Shown here piece after piece: positions 1 through 10,150 of a DNA stretch of 64,000 nt; position 1 is the first letter of the stretch; every line of letters begins with the position of its first letter. Made by a program: the position numbers and the translations under genes. This DNA is from Linanthus parryae (lineage: Eukaryota; Streptophyta; Magnoliopsida; Ericales; Polemoniaceae). Where the stretch lies: assembly GCA_023055425.1 (NCBI GenBank), contig JALGPY010000006.1, positions 75,700,435 through 75,764,434 of the forward strand, given 5' to 3'. Below the pieces are notes generated by a model. That model did no database searches. It was not told where the DNA came from and saw only the letters and a list, made by a program, of their open reading frames with translations.

Positions 1-256
1 GAGCGGAAGGGGCTCCTCCTCCTTGAGGGGCAGCGGTGGCTGATGAAGGGTTTGGCGCAAGGGTGCCCAGGACGGCCAAGATCCGTTCTAATTGCGCAGA
101 CTGAGCCTTGAGAGCTTTCGCCTGACTCTGAACAGTGGCGTCCAAAGACTCTAGCGTCGGTGCCTCGCCGGGAGTCGTAGGAGTACGGCGGGTCTCGTCT
201 CCCGAGGGAGCCTCGGTGGAGGGCGATCTGTTGCTGACATCATCCTCCTGAGACAT
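1..256 (-). CDS. Ty3/Gypsy gag, N-terminal part, cut by window edge
   Basis: An open frame begins with ATG at 256 on the minus strand and stays open to base 1, giving about 85 residues with no stop. It starts MSQEDDVSNRSPSTEAPSGD, is rich in Pro, Ser and Glu, and then has a heptad-like stretch (about residues 37-65, with LESLDATVQSQAKALKAQ) suggestive of a coiled coil. A 40 bp leader separates the ATG from a probable LTR on its right, which is the usual place for gag in a plant Gypsy element read on the minus strand. The capsid core lies outside the window. I infer gag from position and composition; there is no diagnostic motif in the visible part, so the family assignment is moderate. Confidence 0.5.
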   Translation of the reverse strand, partial: MSQEDDVSNRSPSTEAPSGDETRRTPTTPGEAPTLESLDATVQSQAKALKAQSAQLERILAVLGTLAPNPSSATAAPQGGGAPSA

Positions 257-296
257 GGTTGCTTTTGTTGGTAAGTTCACGTCGGGTTCACCAAAA

Positions 297-820
297 TGTG
301 CACAAGAGATTCCGGCGGGGAGACCTCCGTGTACACCGTATGTAGTGGATCAAGGATCGCACAGGAAGAGTGGGGTTGTGTGTAGGGAGAGAGTAAGGCA
401 GTAGCAATGTCTGAGAGAGAGACAGAGGTTTGGCAGAGCTTCCGCGTATGGCAAGTGTGTTCTCCTTTGTATGGAAAGGTTAACGTCCTATATATAGCAG
501 AGAACGTGACCGTTGTAGTGTGGTTAATGCGCCCATTAATGGCGGCTTAATTAGCTTAACCATAACGGCACGTTCGTCCGCGTATATAGGGACCGTTACA
601 GCACGTGGTGCGCGAATACCGGAACCGTTACGAGGTTGACCGGGTTTGACCGGGTTGACCGGGTTTATGGAGCTCGTGCCATAAATCTCTCAAAGCAGTT
701 ACTAAAGGTCGCGCGCGGGCTTGGCTCGCACGCGACAGGGCTTACTCTAGCCTCCAAACCACAAAGTCCCTACAAGTCCCGTGCAGTGGTATGCGAGGGC
801 TCTGTCTCGCAGCCCCCACA
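297..820 (-). mobile_element. Probable 5' LTR of the left-edge Gypsy element
   Basis: On the minus strand this interval starts TGTGGGGG and ends TGTGCACA, giving TGTG...CACA terminal inverted ends. It is followed by TTTTGGTGAACCCGACG, a plausible primer binding site, and then the gag ATG. A TATA box (TATATATA) lies at 489-496 on the minus strand. A short tandem of GTTGACCGGG-like units lies at about 635-663. No second LTR is visible, so the outer boundary at 820 is inferred from the inverted ends alone. Confidence 0.5.
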
Positions 821-1557
821 TGGATCAACTCGGCTAGTGATCCATTGTGTGTGGAGCACAATATGGTGTGCTGGATGGTTGCCACGTGGCCAAGATCTGT
901 CAGCTCAGAAAGCACTATCTACATCCGGCAGCCTCTAAAGCTTGGTTTTCTTTAGCATTGCGCATCAGAGCTACGAAATGTGTCTTTTCTTACGACTGGC
1001 CTGCCAACCTTCAAAGAAAATAACGATGCAGTCCAGAGGTTGCGCTTTTGAAGAAACTCACGCTGCAGACTAGAGACAACTCTATTCTATGCTCGACCAT
1101 CTAAAAAGTTTGGATGGCATGGTCTTCAATGAAGAGCGATGGTGATATGACAAGGTCGACACTCCTTGATCGAAAATTTGGCTCTCTATGACTCATATCA
1201 GAAGTTTCTGGCCACAAGCTCGTGGCTCAAAGGAGGCACCATCCATATGTGCCCTTGTAACTCGGATCATAATACAACTTTGTGTTGTTGTAATGTGATG
1301 ATTGACGAGCCTTGGAAAGAGTCTTCTCTCAAGAGCGACACATGAATTGTGTTGAACTGTCTTGAAAAAGTTTAAACATGATTCTCTGCTCCATACAGAG
1401 CTTTTCTATATTAATTACTGACTACATTGTGCCTCAAGTTTTAGTTATAATTCAGTTAATATATATATGGTCCTATAATTGTCGCTATTTTTGAAGGACT
1501 GTGAGAAATATCGAGGGATGACCCAATTGTCGGTAGGATTATGTGTCTAGCAGCTTT
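821..1557. other. No recognisable gene; probably the degraded body of a LINE
   Basis: No convincing coding region is visible on either strand. The right part leads directly into the RNase H tail of a plus-strand LINE, so some of this sequence may be its eroded ORF2. Confidence 0.3.
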
Positions 1558-1732
1558 TTTTGTTACTTTTTTGCGATTCGTAAAGCCTGGAGGGGTGAAG
1601 TGAATGCGGCTCACGTGTTGGCCAAGAGCGTCTTATAGTGTTATTTAGACACCATCTTTTGTTGTTTGTATGTTTTCGCTTCTTTGTTTGCGATCTTTAT
1701 GAATGAATGAAGTTTTATGTTGTTGAAAAAAA
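1558..1732 (+). pseudogene. 3' end of an L1-type LINE (RNase H tail and 3' UTR)
   Basis: In frame with a TAG stop ending at 1638, the reading is ...RKAWRGEVNAAHVLAKSVL. This matches the C-terminal end of the RVT_3-type RNase H of plant L1 LINEs, where an N-x-A-A-H-x-L-A-K motif is typical. About 90 nt of T-rich 3' UTR follows and ends in a short A tract (1726-1732), as expected for target-primed retrotransposition. The upstream RNase H core is too degraded to delimit, and no target-site duplication was found. Identification rests on the short motif plus the A tail. Confidence 0.5.
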
Positions 1733-1817
1733 CATGCTCCATCAATCTTTCTAATTGTTAGAATTGAAAGTATGGTGATGAATTTGGTCACTCTCATTTA
1801 TTATTTTTGTTTGGTCA

Positions 1818-2189
1818 TGATACAAGAAAATACTATTTGATACCAGAAATTGAAGAATTTAGAAGTAGAAGAACGGGAGAAGAAGAATATTAGAGTTTCA
1901 ATCTTTTCTTATTGATTTGTAATGATAAAACAAATGCTTAAATAGACTAACTCTTAGGCTAACCCTAACCCTACATGGTTCAACCATACGATCCAGGAAA
2001 GAACCGATAAGTAAACTGGGTGGACCTTATAACACGCTCACATACCCTTAACAAAATAATTGGAACTAATCATAATTCGCTAGATATTTCGGGCATCCCA
2101 TGTTATGCTTTGGGCGGGCTGAAGCTTCGGGCGTGCCTTGTCCATGCTCGGGCGTGCCAATGTTCTCTTAGAAACCCCTACCCGTATCA
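1818..2189 (-). repeat. Left (3') LTR of the gag-only element
   Basis: Starts TGATAC and ends GTATCA. It aligns along its length with 3888-4765 once the MITE is excluded, sharing for example TAGACTAA, CTAACCCTA and GAAGCTTCGGGCG blocks. The two copies have many point differences, so the insertion is old. Confidence 0.75.
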
Positions 2190-3402
2190 AATTCCATGGG
2201 GTGACCCTGTACTCAAGGTGAAGAGTTGGAAAGGCGTGCCGACGTTCCTGGACATCACCTTGAAGCTCAATCCTTATCCCTTCCCATATAAATTTTATAG
2301 TTAGGTTTCTATAATCAAGAAAATTCATCCCTAGAGTTTATAGCCACTGGACACCCAACATAATATATGGTCTAGGGATAGGGAGTACAAACAGATTAAT
2401 GCCTAAAACGTTACCTGTCAAAGAAATAGGTGTCTTCAGGCTAGAATAAGAGCAATGCAATGAGTCATCGTTACCCACATAAACACGAAATGGCGGTATA
2501 GGATGTAACAAGAAGAACAATTATTCAGCCATGGCAGGAGGGATGAGATTGTGTTTACTGCTCTTACCAATGAAAACCTGGACACCATTCAATTTTTGTT
2601 CCCGCGAGCTTATGATAGTGAGGGATGGGGTTACCTTTGAATGTGTGTATACTTGAGATGTCAGCCATTATTCCCCCATTTTAGTCTTCCAACGCTACTA
2701 GTTGCTTGATATCCAAATCATCTTCATCATTGACAACTTTGTTAAAAATGGATGCTTGCAGCGATGTCCTCGAACCCACTTCTCGTCAAAATTCCAACAT
2801 AAGTCTTTACGTGTACGTTCTTCGTGTGCCTCCTTAGTGAGATGCAAAATAGGAAGACCGGTAGTCTAGCTTGAAACAGGTTGTTGCGTGCCTGGAAGAG
2901 ACCGTGGCACCGGCGGTGTAGTCATTGAGCTAGAAACTGTGAGGTTGTGGGCGGCCATCCATGGGGGTTCGGCGTATATGTGTTGATGAGATTCGGGTGA
3001 CCAGTGGATAGTTCTCTTTCCAAGGAAAAAAATAGAAGCCAGTGTGTGTGTGCGGGGGGGGGGGGGGGGGGTGTTACACAGCGTGATTTCCCTTTTCAAG
3101 GGCTCTTTGAGACATGAACAATAAATCAAAATAACTGGTGTGCAGAAGCTTATGCCACGCCCGACACTGTATGAAGAAGCTTTTCGAACTCCGTTTGGTA
3201 CGCTAAAACTGTGTGTGCTACTGTAACTTGGAGACTAACCCCACATAATCCTCATATTTATCCGGGTTAGCCCGCTGTTTGAACGTCGTGAAAATTTCTA
3301 TCCACGTCGATGAGTTGTTATGGCACTGGTAATATCAAAACTATTTAGATATGGGATTATCAATTAATAAAGCCACTGGCTGAAATCGATCGTGCTCTGT
3401 GG
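2190..3402. other. Non-coding interior of the gag-only element, with an 18-base G run
   Basis: No frame in this stretch reads as a known protein. A run of 18 G lies at 3054-3071, preceded by a GT dinucleotide tract. The RT, integrase and RNase H expected of an autonomous element are absent. Confidence 0.5.
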
Positions 3403-3883
3403 TCCGAAATTAATCAAAATATTTATAGATCTTGAAAAACCAACCAACGGGGTCGTCACCTGAGAAGCGCGACGCATAGACGCGCATCTGCGTGGTGTGA
3501 TCCCCAGCTGTGGTTGTGGTGTATGATGGAGGAGGTTGCCATCCGGAAGACCGGATTGGTTGGCGCTGCGGTGTGACAGGTAACCCAGCGGTGTACACAG
3601 GCTGTTGTGGCATATCGAGCAGTCTGGCATGCTGTGGTTGACCTTAGTGTTAGGTCGATCAATGTCCGAGCGTTGATTTTTGAGGTCACCATTGATGTTC
3701 TGAAGGGCTTTTATGAGGTCGACCATGGTGGTGGCTGGAAAAGGCGAACAACAATCCACGGGCTGGGTGGCGCTGCTCCTGTTGGATGGCGACGTTCCGT
3801 GTGGCTGTTGCCGCTAGGGTTATGGGGTTAATTGAGATCGTCGGAGAGAGTGGTGCATCTGAGTACCTGAGCAGTGAATGCAC
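3403..3883 (-). pseudogene. Broken Ty3/Gypsy gag N-terminus
   Basis: Three overlapping minus-strand frames together read as a plant Gypsy gag. There is an N-terminal low-complexity part from ATG at 3883, a helix-like MVDLIKALQNINGDLKNQ segment (in the frame from 3759), and finally RFSGDDPVGWFFKIYKYFD (ending near 3410). The last segment matches the conserved capsid entry motif F-x-G-x-D-P-x-x-W of plant Gypsy gags. Moving between these segments requires changing frame, so the gene is frameshifted. It starts about 5 bp from the right LTR. Function in the element would have been the virus-like-particle capsid; it is not functional here. Confidence 0.6.
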
Positions 3884-4024
3884 AAATTAATACAAGAAAA
3901 TACCAATTGATACAAGAAATTGAAGAATTTTTAAAAAAGAAGAAGAACAGAGAAAAAGAAGATTACAGTTTAAATAGTTTTGTAATTAGTTATCAATGAT
4001 AAAACAACTGCGTGAATAGACTAA

Positions 4025-4098
4025 GGGCCAGTTTGGGAATGCTTCGCTGCCAGCACATCTGCTTTTCGACAGCAGAAGCAATTTTAGTGTGTTTGGTA

Positions 4099-4172
<74 letters not shown>

Positions 4173-4519
4173 TTTTGCTTTTTCGGAAAGTTTCTCATGT
4201 CCTACAACAGTTCTCAGAAAGCAAGGGGGATATGCTTTTCCAGAAAGTGTTTTTGGTTAATTTATCTACAATCGATTCTAATGTTAATTTCTTTTAAAAA
4301 TATCAATATTTATCTTTACATAAATGACACGTGTCATATATATATATATATATATATATATTGACATTTTACCCTCTCACATCAAGTTTATAGTTGATGT
4401 TACCAAACAAAAAATTACTATATCAATAAACAACAATTTATCAAGAATTCAAAGCAGTTTTCCCTAGTGTTTTCACACAACAGCTTTCTAGCACCGTCAC
4501 AGCATTCCCAAACTAGCCT
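4025..4519. mobile_element. Tourist-like (PIF/Harbinger) MITE inside an LTR
   Basis: Terminal inverted repeats are GGGCCAGTTTGGGAATGC at the left and its near-perfect complement at the right, with two mismatches. Both sides are flanked by TAA (4022-4024 and 4520-4522), and the sister LTR at 1818-2189 has a single TAA at the matching point, so the empty site is visible. A 3 bp TAA/TTA duplication is typical of PIF/Harbinger. At 495 bp with no coding capacity it is non-autonomous. It contains a long TA microsatellite (4102-4169) and a shorter one (about 4338-4361). Confidence 0.85.
4102..4169. repeat. (TA)n microsatellite
   Basis: About 34 uninterrupted TA units lie within the MITE, followed by a T run. 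They translate into artificial Ile-Tyr repeats in several frames. Confidence 0.95.
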
Positions 4520-4920
4520 TAACCCTGAGACTAATCCTAACCCTACACAATTCGACCATACGAACTGGAAAAGAACCGCAAAGAAAATTCGGACAGAGCT
4601 TATAACACGCTCACAGAAAAATTAACAAATAATTAGAACAAAACGTAATCCGCTAGATATCTCGGGTGTCCCACGTCACATTTTGGTAGGCTGAAGCTTC
4701 GGGCGCGCCTTGTCCATGCTCGGGTGTGCCAATGTCCTCTTGGGTGGGGGCCCCTACCCGTATCAGATCACTCTTATTTAAATCTTACTAGTTGGCAGGG
4801 GCGGAGCTAGAGTGTCGCACGGTAAGGCACGTGCCACACCTTAATTTTCAAAAATAACACTATTATCCCTATATTTTATAGTAATTTCAGTTATGTCCTA
4901 GGTAAATTATGAAAATTTCC

Positions 4921-5502
4921 TAGGGATGGAAGCGGGTCGGATTTGGATCGGATCAGGCACTTCCCGATCTAGATCCGACCAGAAGAAATGAGATCCAGAA
5001 CCAATCCAGATCTGTTCGGATCATCACCGGGTCCGGATCGAATTGGATCGGGTTTCATTCAGTCGATCCAAATCCAATCCGTAGATCTATATAGTACGTG
5101 GTCGGATCGGATTGGGATCGGATCATGCATAGATTTGTAATAAAATATGAAAAATAATATCAAAATAAACACTATTTTATACGCTAAAGCATGTTTGTAA
5201 GTGACGGAGCCTAAAACACAAAAGAAATGGGTTTGTAGGTTGGAGTTACTATTGTATTTTACTTGGAAGTGTAAGTGGGGAGGTAATAGGGGTATATTCA
5301 TAAAGCACACATATACGTCAGATCGGATCGGGTTGAAATCTGGTGGATCTGCCCTCCGATCCAAATTCAGTTCCAAATCCGATCGGGTCTGGCTTTCCGG
5401 ATCCAAATCTGATCCATTTTCAATTGGATCGGATTCGGATTCGATCCATTCGGCTCGAATCGGTCGGATCTCAGATCGGATCGGGCCATATTACCATTCC
5501 TA
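4921..5502. mobile_element. hAT-like MITE, copy 1, rich in GATC-type subterminal repeats
   Basis: The element starts TAGGGATGGAA and ends TACCATTCCTA, forming imperfect terminal inverted repeats. It is flanked by a perfect 8 bp duplication AAATTTCC (4913-4920 and 5503-5510), the hallmark of the hAT superfamily. Both ends carry many GGATCGGAT / ATCCGATCC words in both orientations, resembling hAT subterminal transposase-binding repeats. At 582 bp it encodes no transposase. A reverse-oriented second copy lies at 60443-61348. Confidence 0.85.
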
Positions 5503-5510
5503 AAATTTCC

Positions 5511-6375
5511 TACCTTTTCCTGAAATGTAATCATCAAGTAATTGTAGTTAAAATTATGTAATCACTAACTACATTTTGATATCTAAATCATGCTCCCATC
5601 TATTATTTCTTAAATTCTTTCTCTCTTTTTTTTTAGAAGATTTTCTTAAATTCTTAGTTCTGCCACTTCGCCGGTATGCATTTATGGACTTATAAAGTAA
5701 CTTGTTATGTTCCTCTGTGTTGGTTTCTTGTGCTTGGAAAAAGAGACGTAATAGTACGACTAGAAGTTAATATTATGAGGATAGATAGGCAGAACTTTTG
5801 TCTTCCTAAAGAAGAAATTTACATGGTGTCGGGAATTGTCAAGACTTTGGCAAACATTAGGCCGCACTCACATTGAATGAAGATGATGAATGAATACAGT
5901 GGAGCATATTTGATATTTCATTCCATAGTTGTTGTCTACATATTTAAGTCGAGGGTCCCAAAACCCAGAAGAAGAATTACAAAAAAAGGAGCTTATAATA
6001 AGCACTTATGACGGGGCAGCTTCGTAGCGTGAATAGTGTGGAACAAGTTTGTTAGTCCTAGCTTGTGTGATTCGGTTTATTGAATACGCAAGTTGTTGAC
6101 GTTGGTGTTTTTTTTCTTGTTCTTGTGAACTTATTGTTCTCTAGGGTTCAGTTTTGTATTCATCGAGGCAACAACAAGCTTACGTTTCTCTCCTTTTTAT
6201 TGTGTTCAATTCATGAGTAGTTTATTCAGGAGTGTAGTTTGTTTGGTTCGCTCCTTTCTTTAATGTAACGCTTGCATCACCAAGATGAGAATAAACACAA
6301 GCCTAATAAGCCAAAAGATTATTAGATACGAGTATAGGATAATTAGTCATTAAATATTCTCGCAACTTTCAAGAA
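5511..6375. other. No recognisable feature
   Basis: AT-rich sequence with no supported coding region. It precedes the first recognisable part of the Tork-like element and may include its eroded gag and 5' LTR, but I could not match it to the 3' LTR candidate at 36091. Confidence 0.3.
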
Positions 6376-6955
6376 ATGTCCGGAACGGCTCTTTTTATAG
6401 AACGAAAGACACCTTGGATTATATCCATCCAAATTGTTAGGGTCCATCTCGAGTTAGGACAATATTTTATGAGCATTATTGACGACTATTCAATGATGAC
6501 TTGGATATTTGTGATGAAGCATAAAAGTGAAGCATTTGAAAAATTTAAGAAGTGGAAGACTCTGGTAGAGAACCAGTTGGGAGAGAAGGTGAAGAGGTTG
6601 CGCACGAACTACGGCTTGGAGTCTTGTTCATCAGAATTTTGATGAATTTTGCAAGGGCCAGGAAGTTGCTCGTAATCACGTTGTTCGGCACACACCAAAG
6701 CAGAACGGTGTAGCCGAAAGAATGAATTGGACACTTTTAGCGAAGACACGATGTATGCTTTCGAATGCATGTCTTACTAGAGGTTTCTGGGAAGAGAAAG
6801 TTTCTATGGCTTGTTATCTCGTAAATCGGAGCTCGGACACATGCATAGGATGGAAGATTCCTATTGAGGCATGGTCCGAAAAAAGCAGCGAATTGATCGA
6901 ATCTCAGGAAATTTGGTTGCGTTTTCCTATTATCATGTGGATGATGGTCAGCTAA
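6376..6955 (+). pseudogene. Tork-like Copia integrase remnant
   Basis: The first frame reads YFMSIIDDYSMMTWIFVMKH and continues KWKTLVENQLGEKVKRL, the catalytic-core region of Copia integrase around the first and second acidic residues. After a frameshift the reading continues with HTPKQNGVAERMN, the segment around the catalytic Glu, and then WEEKVSMACYLVNRSSD. Frameshifts and stops break it. The zinc-binding HHCC region, protease and gag that should precede it are not recognisable. Motif style and the downstream PPT/LTR start resemble the Tork/Tnt1 lineage; the lineage call is by recollection of the family, not by alignment. Confidence 0.75.
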
Positions 6956-7394
6956 AACCAAGGGCGAAGAAGGGGTTTTTCATGGTCGATGGGGACAAGT
7001 GTGAAGGGATACAAGAATTGGTCGGGCAACAAGATTACACTTAGCAGAAGTGTAGTTTTAGATTGAGATAGAGGTTGGGGCTGCAGAAAAGAAGGTGGTG
7101 GCAAGTTCAAGTCTTAATGATCCTAAGGATCCAAAATCGCCACCATCAGTGCAGAAAACTGAAGAGGAAGAATCAGAGGAGTATGATGAGGATGTCGCTA
7201 CCAGAGGAACCTACACATTTGAGTATTGCTGAAGGAAGACAAAGGAGAGTTATAAAGCGTCCAACAAAATAGAGGGATGATAGTATGGTCGGCTATGCAT
7301 TGTTGATAGCGAAGAGTTTGAGGATGATCCATTCACCTATAAGGCTGCAATTTCTAGTTCTGAGTCAACATATAGATTGTCGCAATGGGAGAAG

Positions 7395-8501
7395 AAATGG
7401 AGTCTCTTAGAAAGAAATCGACTTGGGAGCTTATAAAGTGCCAGCGGGAAGGAATATAGTCACTTGCATATGGGTTTTGAGAAGAAAAATTAGCTACAAC
7501 TAGAGAGGGAGTCAGGTATAAGGTAAGATTGGTTGCAAGAGGGTTTAGTCAAAGAAAAGGAGTGGACTACAACGAGATCTTCTCACTGGTGGTCAGACAT
7601 ACTTCAATCAGGGTGCTACTACCACTGGTAGCACACTAGGACTTAGAACTTGAGCAGCTAGATGTGAAAACAGTTTTCCTACACGGGGAGATGGAGGAGG
7701 AAATATACATGAGCCAACCAGAAGGATTCGAAGTCCCTGGAAAAAAAGACTATGTGTGCAAGTTGAAAAGATATCTATATGGACTTAAGCAGTCTCTGAG
7801 ACAATGTTACAAGAGGTTTGACAGCTTCATGTTTAAGATAGGCTACCGAAAGAGTGAGTATGATTTCTGCGTGTATCACAAGTTATTGCAAGGTGAGTCA
7901 CGTATCTACCTAGTTCTATATGTGGATGATATTCTGATTATAACTTCGAATATGGAGGACTTTCAGAATTTAAAGAGGTCTCTCAGCGCAGAATTTAAGA
8001 TGAAGGATCTGGGTGCTGCTCGAAATTTCTAGGAGTTGAGATCTATAGAGACAGGAAGAAGAAGAAGAAGCTTTTCTTGTCACAGCAGGGATACATCAAG
8101 AAGATCTTGAGAAGATTTGGGATATCATTAGCTAAATTTATAGATATTCATATGGGGACTAACAAGAAGTTAGGAATATATACCATTCAGATCGAGGGTG
8201 AGAAGGAGTAAATGTCCAAGGTTCCATATGCTAGCACATTTGGAAGCCTCATGTATGCTATGGTCTGCACTCGATCGGACGTAGCATTCGCTGTTAGTGT
8301 AGCTAGTCGTTTGTGGTTCAACCAAGCAAGGATTAGTGGCAGGTGGTAAATCGCATATGCTACGTCAAAACTTGGCCTATGCTATCGATCCAATTATAAT
8401 ATCTTAGTTGTTGGGTTCTCAGTTTCAGACTGTGCAGGTGATGTTGACAGTAGAAGATCAATGACTGGATATGTGTTCACTCAAGGATATTCTGTTGTGA
8501 G
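7395..8501 (+). pseudogene. Tork-like Copia reverse transcriptase and RNase H start
   Basis: RT motifs are visible in order: KTVFLHGEMEEEIYMSQPEG, LYGLKQSLRQ, and the catalytic LYVDDILII at about 7917-7945. These are followed by KMKDLGAA, PYASTFGSLMYAMVCTRSDV and MTGYVFTQGYSVVS. Stops and frameshifts are scattered throughout. The last motif is the start of the RNase H region; it is cut at 8501 by Athila-1 and resumes at 35587. The five bases GTGAG occur on both sides of the insertion. Confidence 0.85.
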
Positions 8502-10113
8502 TGATGCGCAAACTAACGTGCTATTAGCAAGTATACGAATCGAGTAGTATCAGGTGTATTTAACCTCGGTTAATCGTTCCCACGAGGACTGTTTCAGGTT
8601 TTAGAGTTATCAAGGTTAACTAGCAGAGTAAAAAGGAGGAGTAATTTTGAGATTGGGGTTACTAACTAAATATTAAAAGTAAAGAACTAAAACGTAATAT
8701 TCTTTTGTGACAGTTTTCTGAATAATATCCAGGGTTGTAAAGTCTAGGGTTTAAGATGCTAGGCTTCAGGATCCCCTAGGGATTTGACATATTTTCGTTC
8801 TTTGTTTTATATGGAAACACACACCAGTTTTAATTGTCGGTGCCACGTACCCGTTGTGCGGTACCTTTCAGATCCCACATGTTATCACAATCCTTCAGAC
8901 TTTCGGATTCCTGTTAAGCTGCCTAAGTCTGCAGTCTCGTTCTAAGTCTGCTAGGGTTTCTAACATGTCCTAAGGGCCTGGGTCAAATTCTATAACTGTT
9001 GGCCTCACGTTATTGCTAGCCCTGTCTCCCTTTCTCTGGTCGGTCCGTCAGGGTAAGGTACTAAATCTTGTCTTCTCTTCCTAACCCAAACCTGAAGTTT
9101 TTACCTACATACTCGGGCCTGTAGCAATTCTGGTTCGCGAATCCGATCATGCATAAACGATAAGATTCAAAGACAGAATAACTGATAATACTGCTAAATT
9201 AAGATAGTGCAATCATGAATCCATAATCAAAACATAGAACAATCTCTGAGTATGAAACCCTATTTTCATCGAGAACCTAGGTAAAAGGTTTAGCTACTAA
9301 AACTCATAACGTAAATAACAAAGTTTCTGAATGAGAGAGAGAATAAAGCAAACTGGGTCTTCGAATCTGGAATCGTGCTTTCGTTCTCTCCGGGGATGCT
9401 CAAAATTATCCTTGGGATGTGTTGTGTTCATGAAACGAGCTCTAGAAAAGTCTTTATATAGTGCTGGTGTGTTCCTGAAACGATGTGTCTGAAAACACGA
9501 AACTGCCCTTGCTCCACCGCCTCAGAAAAAATCAAAGTTGTGCATATATACGCAGAAGCTGTGCGTATATACGCACACAGCAAGTTTCCAGCTTCTTCCT
9601 CTGTCTTCAGTGTGCGTATGGAAACAACACTGTGCGTATATACGTACAGGCTGTGCGTACATACGCACACAGTACCTCCTTGACTTCTTGCATCTCTGCA
9701 TGTGTGCGTATGTTTTCAGAAATGTGCGTATATACGCATAAGCTGTGTGTATATACGCACACAGTGCTTCTGTTCTTGGCCAAAATCCCCCTGTGTGTGC
9801 TGTGTGCGCATATACGAAGAGCATGTGCGTATATACGCACACAATGACTTCTCAGCTCCCGTTCTGCCTCCTCTTCCTGCCTTCCTGCGTTATTCCCACT
9901 GCATCCACGAGCCATGTTCCTGTATTCACAACATGAACACACCCGCGATCATATCCAATAAAAGCATAAAATGCGCATAAATTTACGAAGAGCTAATAAA
10001 CATCTTGTTCTTACTTCCGATTCTTTCTGGGGGTGAATTCTGGCTACACTGCTTTCCGACACAAAACACACGTCATTTCAGGCTAAAAGATAACCCTTAG
10101 TGGGGAGTTATCA
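8502..10113 (-). repeat. Athila-1 3' LTR (left copy)
   Basis: 1612 bp. On the minus strand it starts TGATAACTCC and ends GCGCATCA. A TATA box (TATATAAAG) lies at 9452-9460 on the minus strand with the palindromic array just upstream of it. It differs from the right copy at several percent of positions in stretches compared by eye, more than the LTR pair of Angela-A, as expected for the older host element. Confidence 0.9.
9539..9846 (-). repeat. Array of near-palindromic modules in the Athila-1 LTR
   Basis: Four modules of about 43 bp start near 9539, 9631, 9722 and 9802. Each consists of two copies of a palindrome with the consensus GTGCGTATATACGCAC, separated by a short AAGC/AGGC linker; one palindrome of each pair is usually closer to perfect. 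The array ends about 80 bp from the LTR TATA box, on its upstream side for minus-strand transcription. Translated frames over the array give meaningless CVYTH/YIRT repeats. Confidence 0.9.
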
Positions 10114-10150
10114 AATACCCCCGCACTAAACTTTGCTCGTCCCGAGCAAA
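10114..10150 (-). promoter_or_regulatory. Athila-1 polypurine tract with adjoining hairpin
   Basis: On the minus strand a perfect 8 bp hairpin TTTGCTCG-GGA-CGAGCAAA (10132-10150) is followed by AGTGCGGGGGTATT and then the LTR start TGATAAC. The purine tract is the expected plus-strand primer for reverse transcription. The same hairpin-plus-tract layout precedes the 3' LTR of Athila-2. Confidence 0.75.

Larger units (their letters stand above)
1818..4765 (-). mobile_element. Short non-autonomous LTR retrotransposon with only a gag remnant (TR-GAG-like)
   Basis: Two direct repeats, 1818-2189 and 3888-4765, share TGATAC...GTATCA ends; the right copy has a mutated first position, TAATAC. They flank about 1.7 kb. 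The immediate flanks are GGTCA (1813-1817) and GATCA (4766-4770), a 5 bp target-site duplication with one mismatch. Without the MITE inside the right LTR, that LTR is 380 bp against 372 bp for the left. The only coding trace is a frame-broken minus-strand gag next to the right LTR, so the right LTR is taken as the 5' LTR. There is no protease, RT or integrase. A clear primer binding site was not found. Confidence 0.75.
3888..4765 (-). repeat. Right (5') LTR of the gag-only element, interrupted by a MITE
   Basis: Homologous to 1818-2189, with the homology broken exactly at 4025-4522 by a MITE and its duplicated TAA. It ends CCGTATCA at 4765. Confidence 0.75.

Noticed and set aside
3986..4364. 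Frames with long Ile-Tyr repeats
   Set aside because: Direct translation of the TA microsatellite inside a MITE.
4796..4812. GGGGCGGAGCTA motif here and near 51199 as ends of a DNA transposon
   Set aside because: No matching opposite end or target duplication could be found for either.
5059..5561. 115-, 100- and 72-codon frames in the hAT-like MITE
   Set aside because: They translate the GATC-word repeats (S-D-R-I-G type peptides) in both strands; the element is non-coding.
9539..9846. CRISPR-like repeat array
   Set aside because: Units are palindromic, closely paired and without unique spacers of constant length; the context is a plant LTR.
9428..9942. Many overlapping frames with CVYTH / YIRT peptide repeats here, at 22576-23007 and at 34799-35517
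   Set aside because: They are translations of the GTGCGTATATACGCAC array, open in several frames at once on both strands, and do not form a protein.
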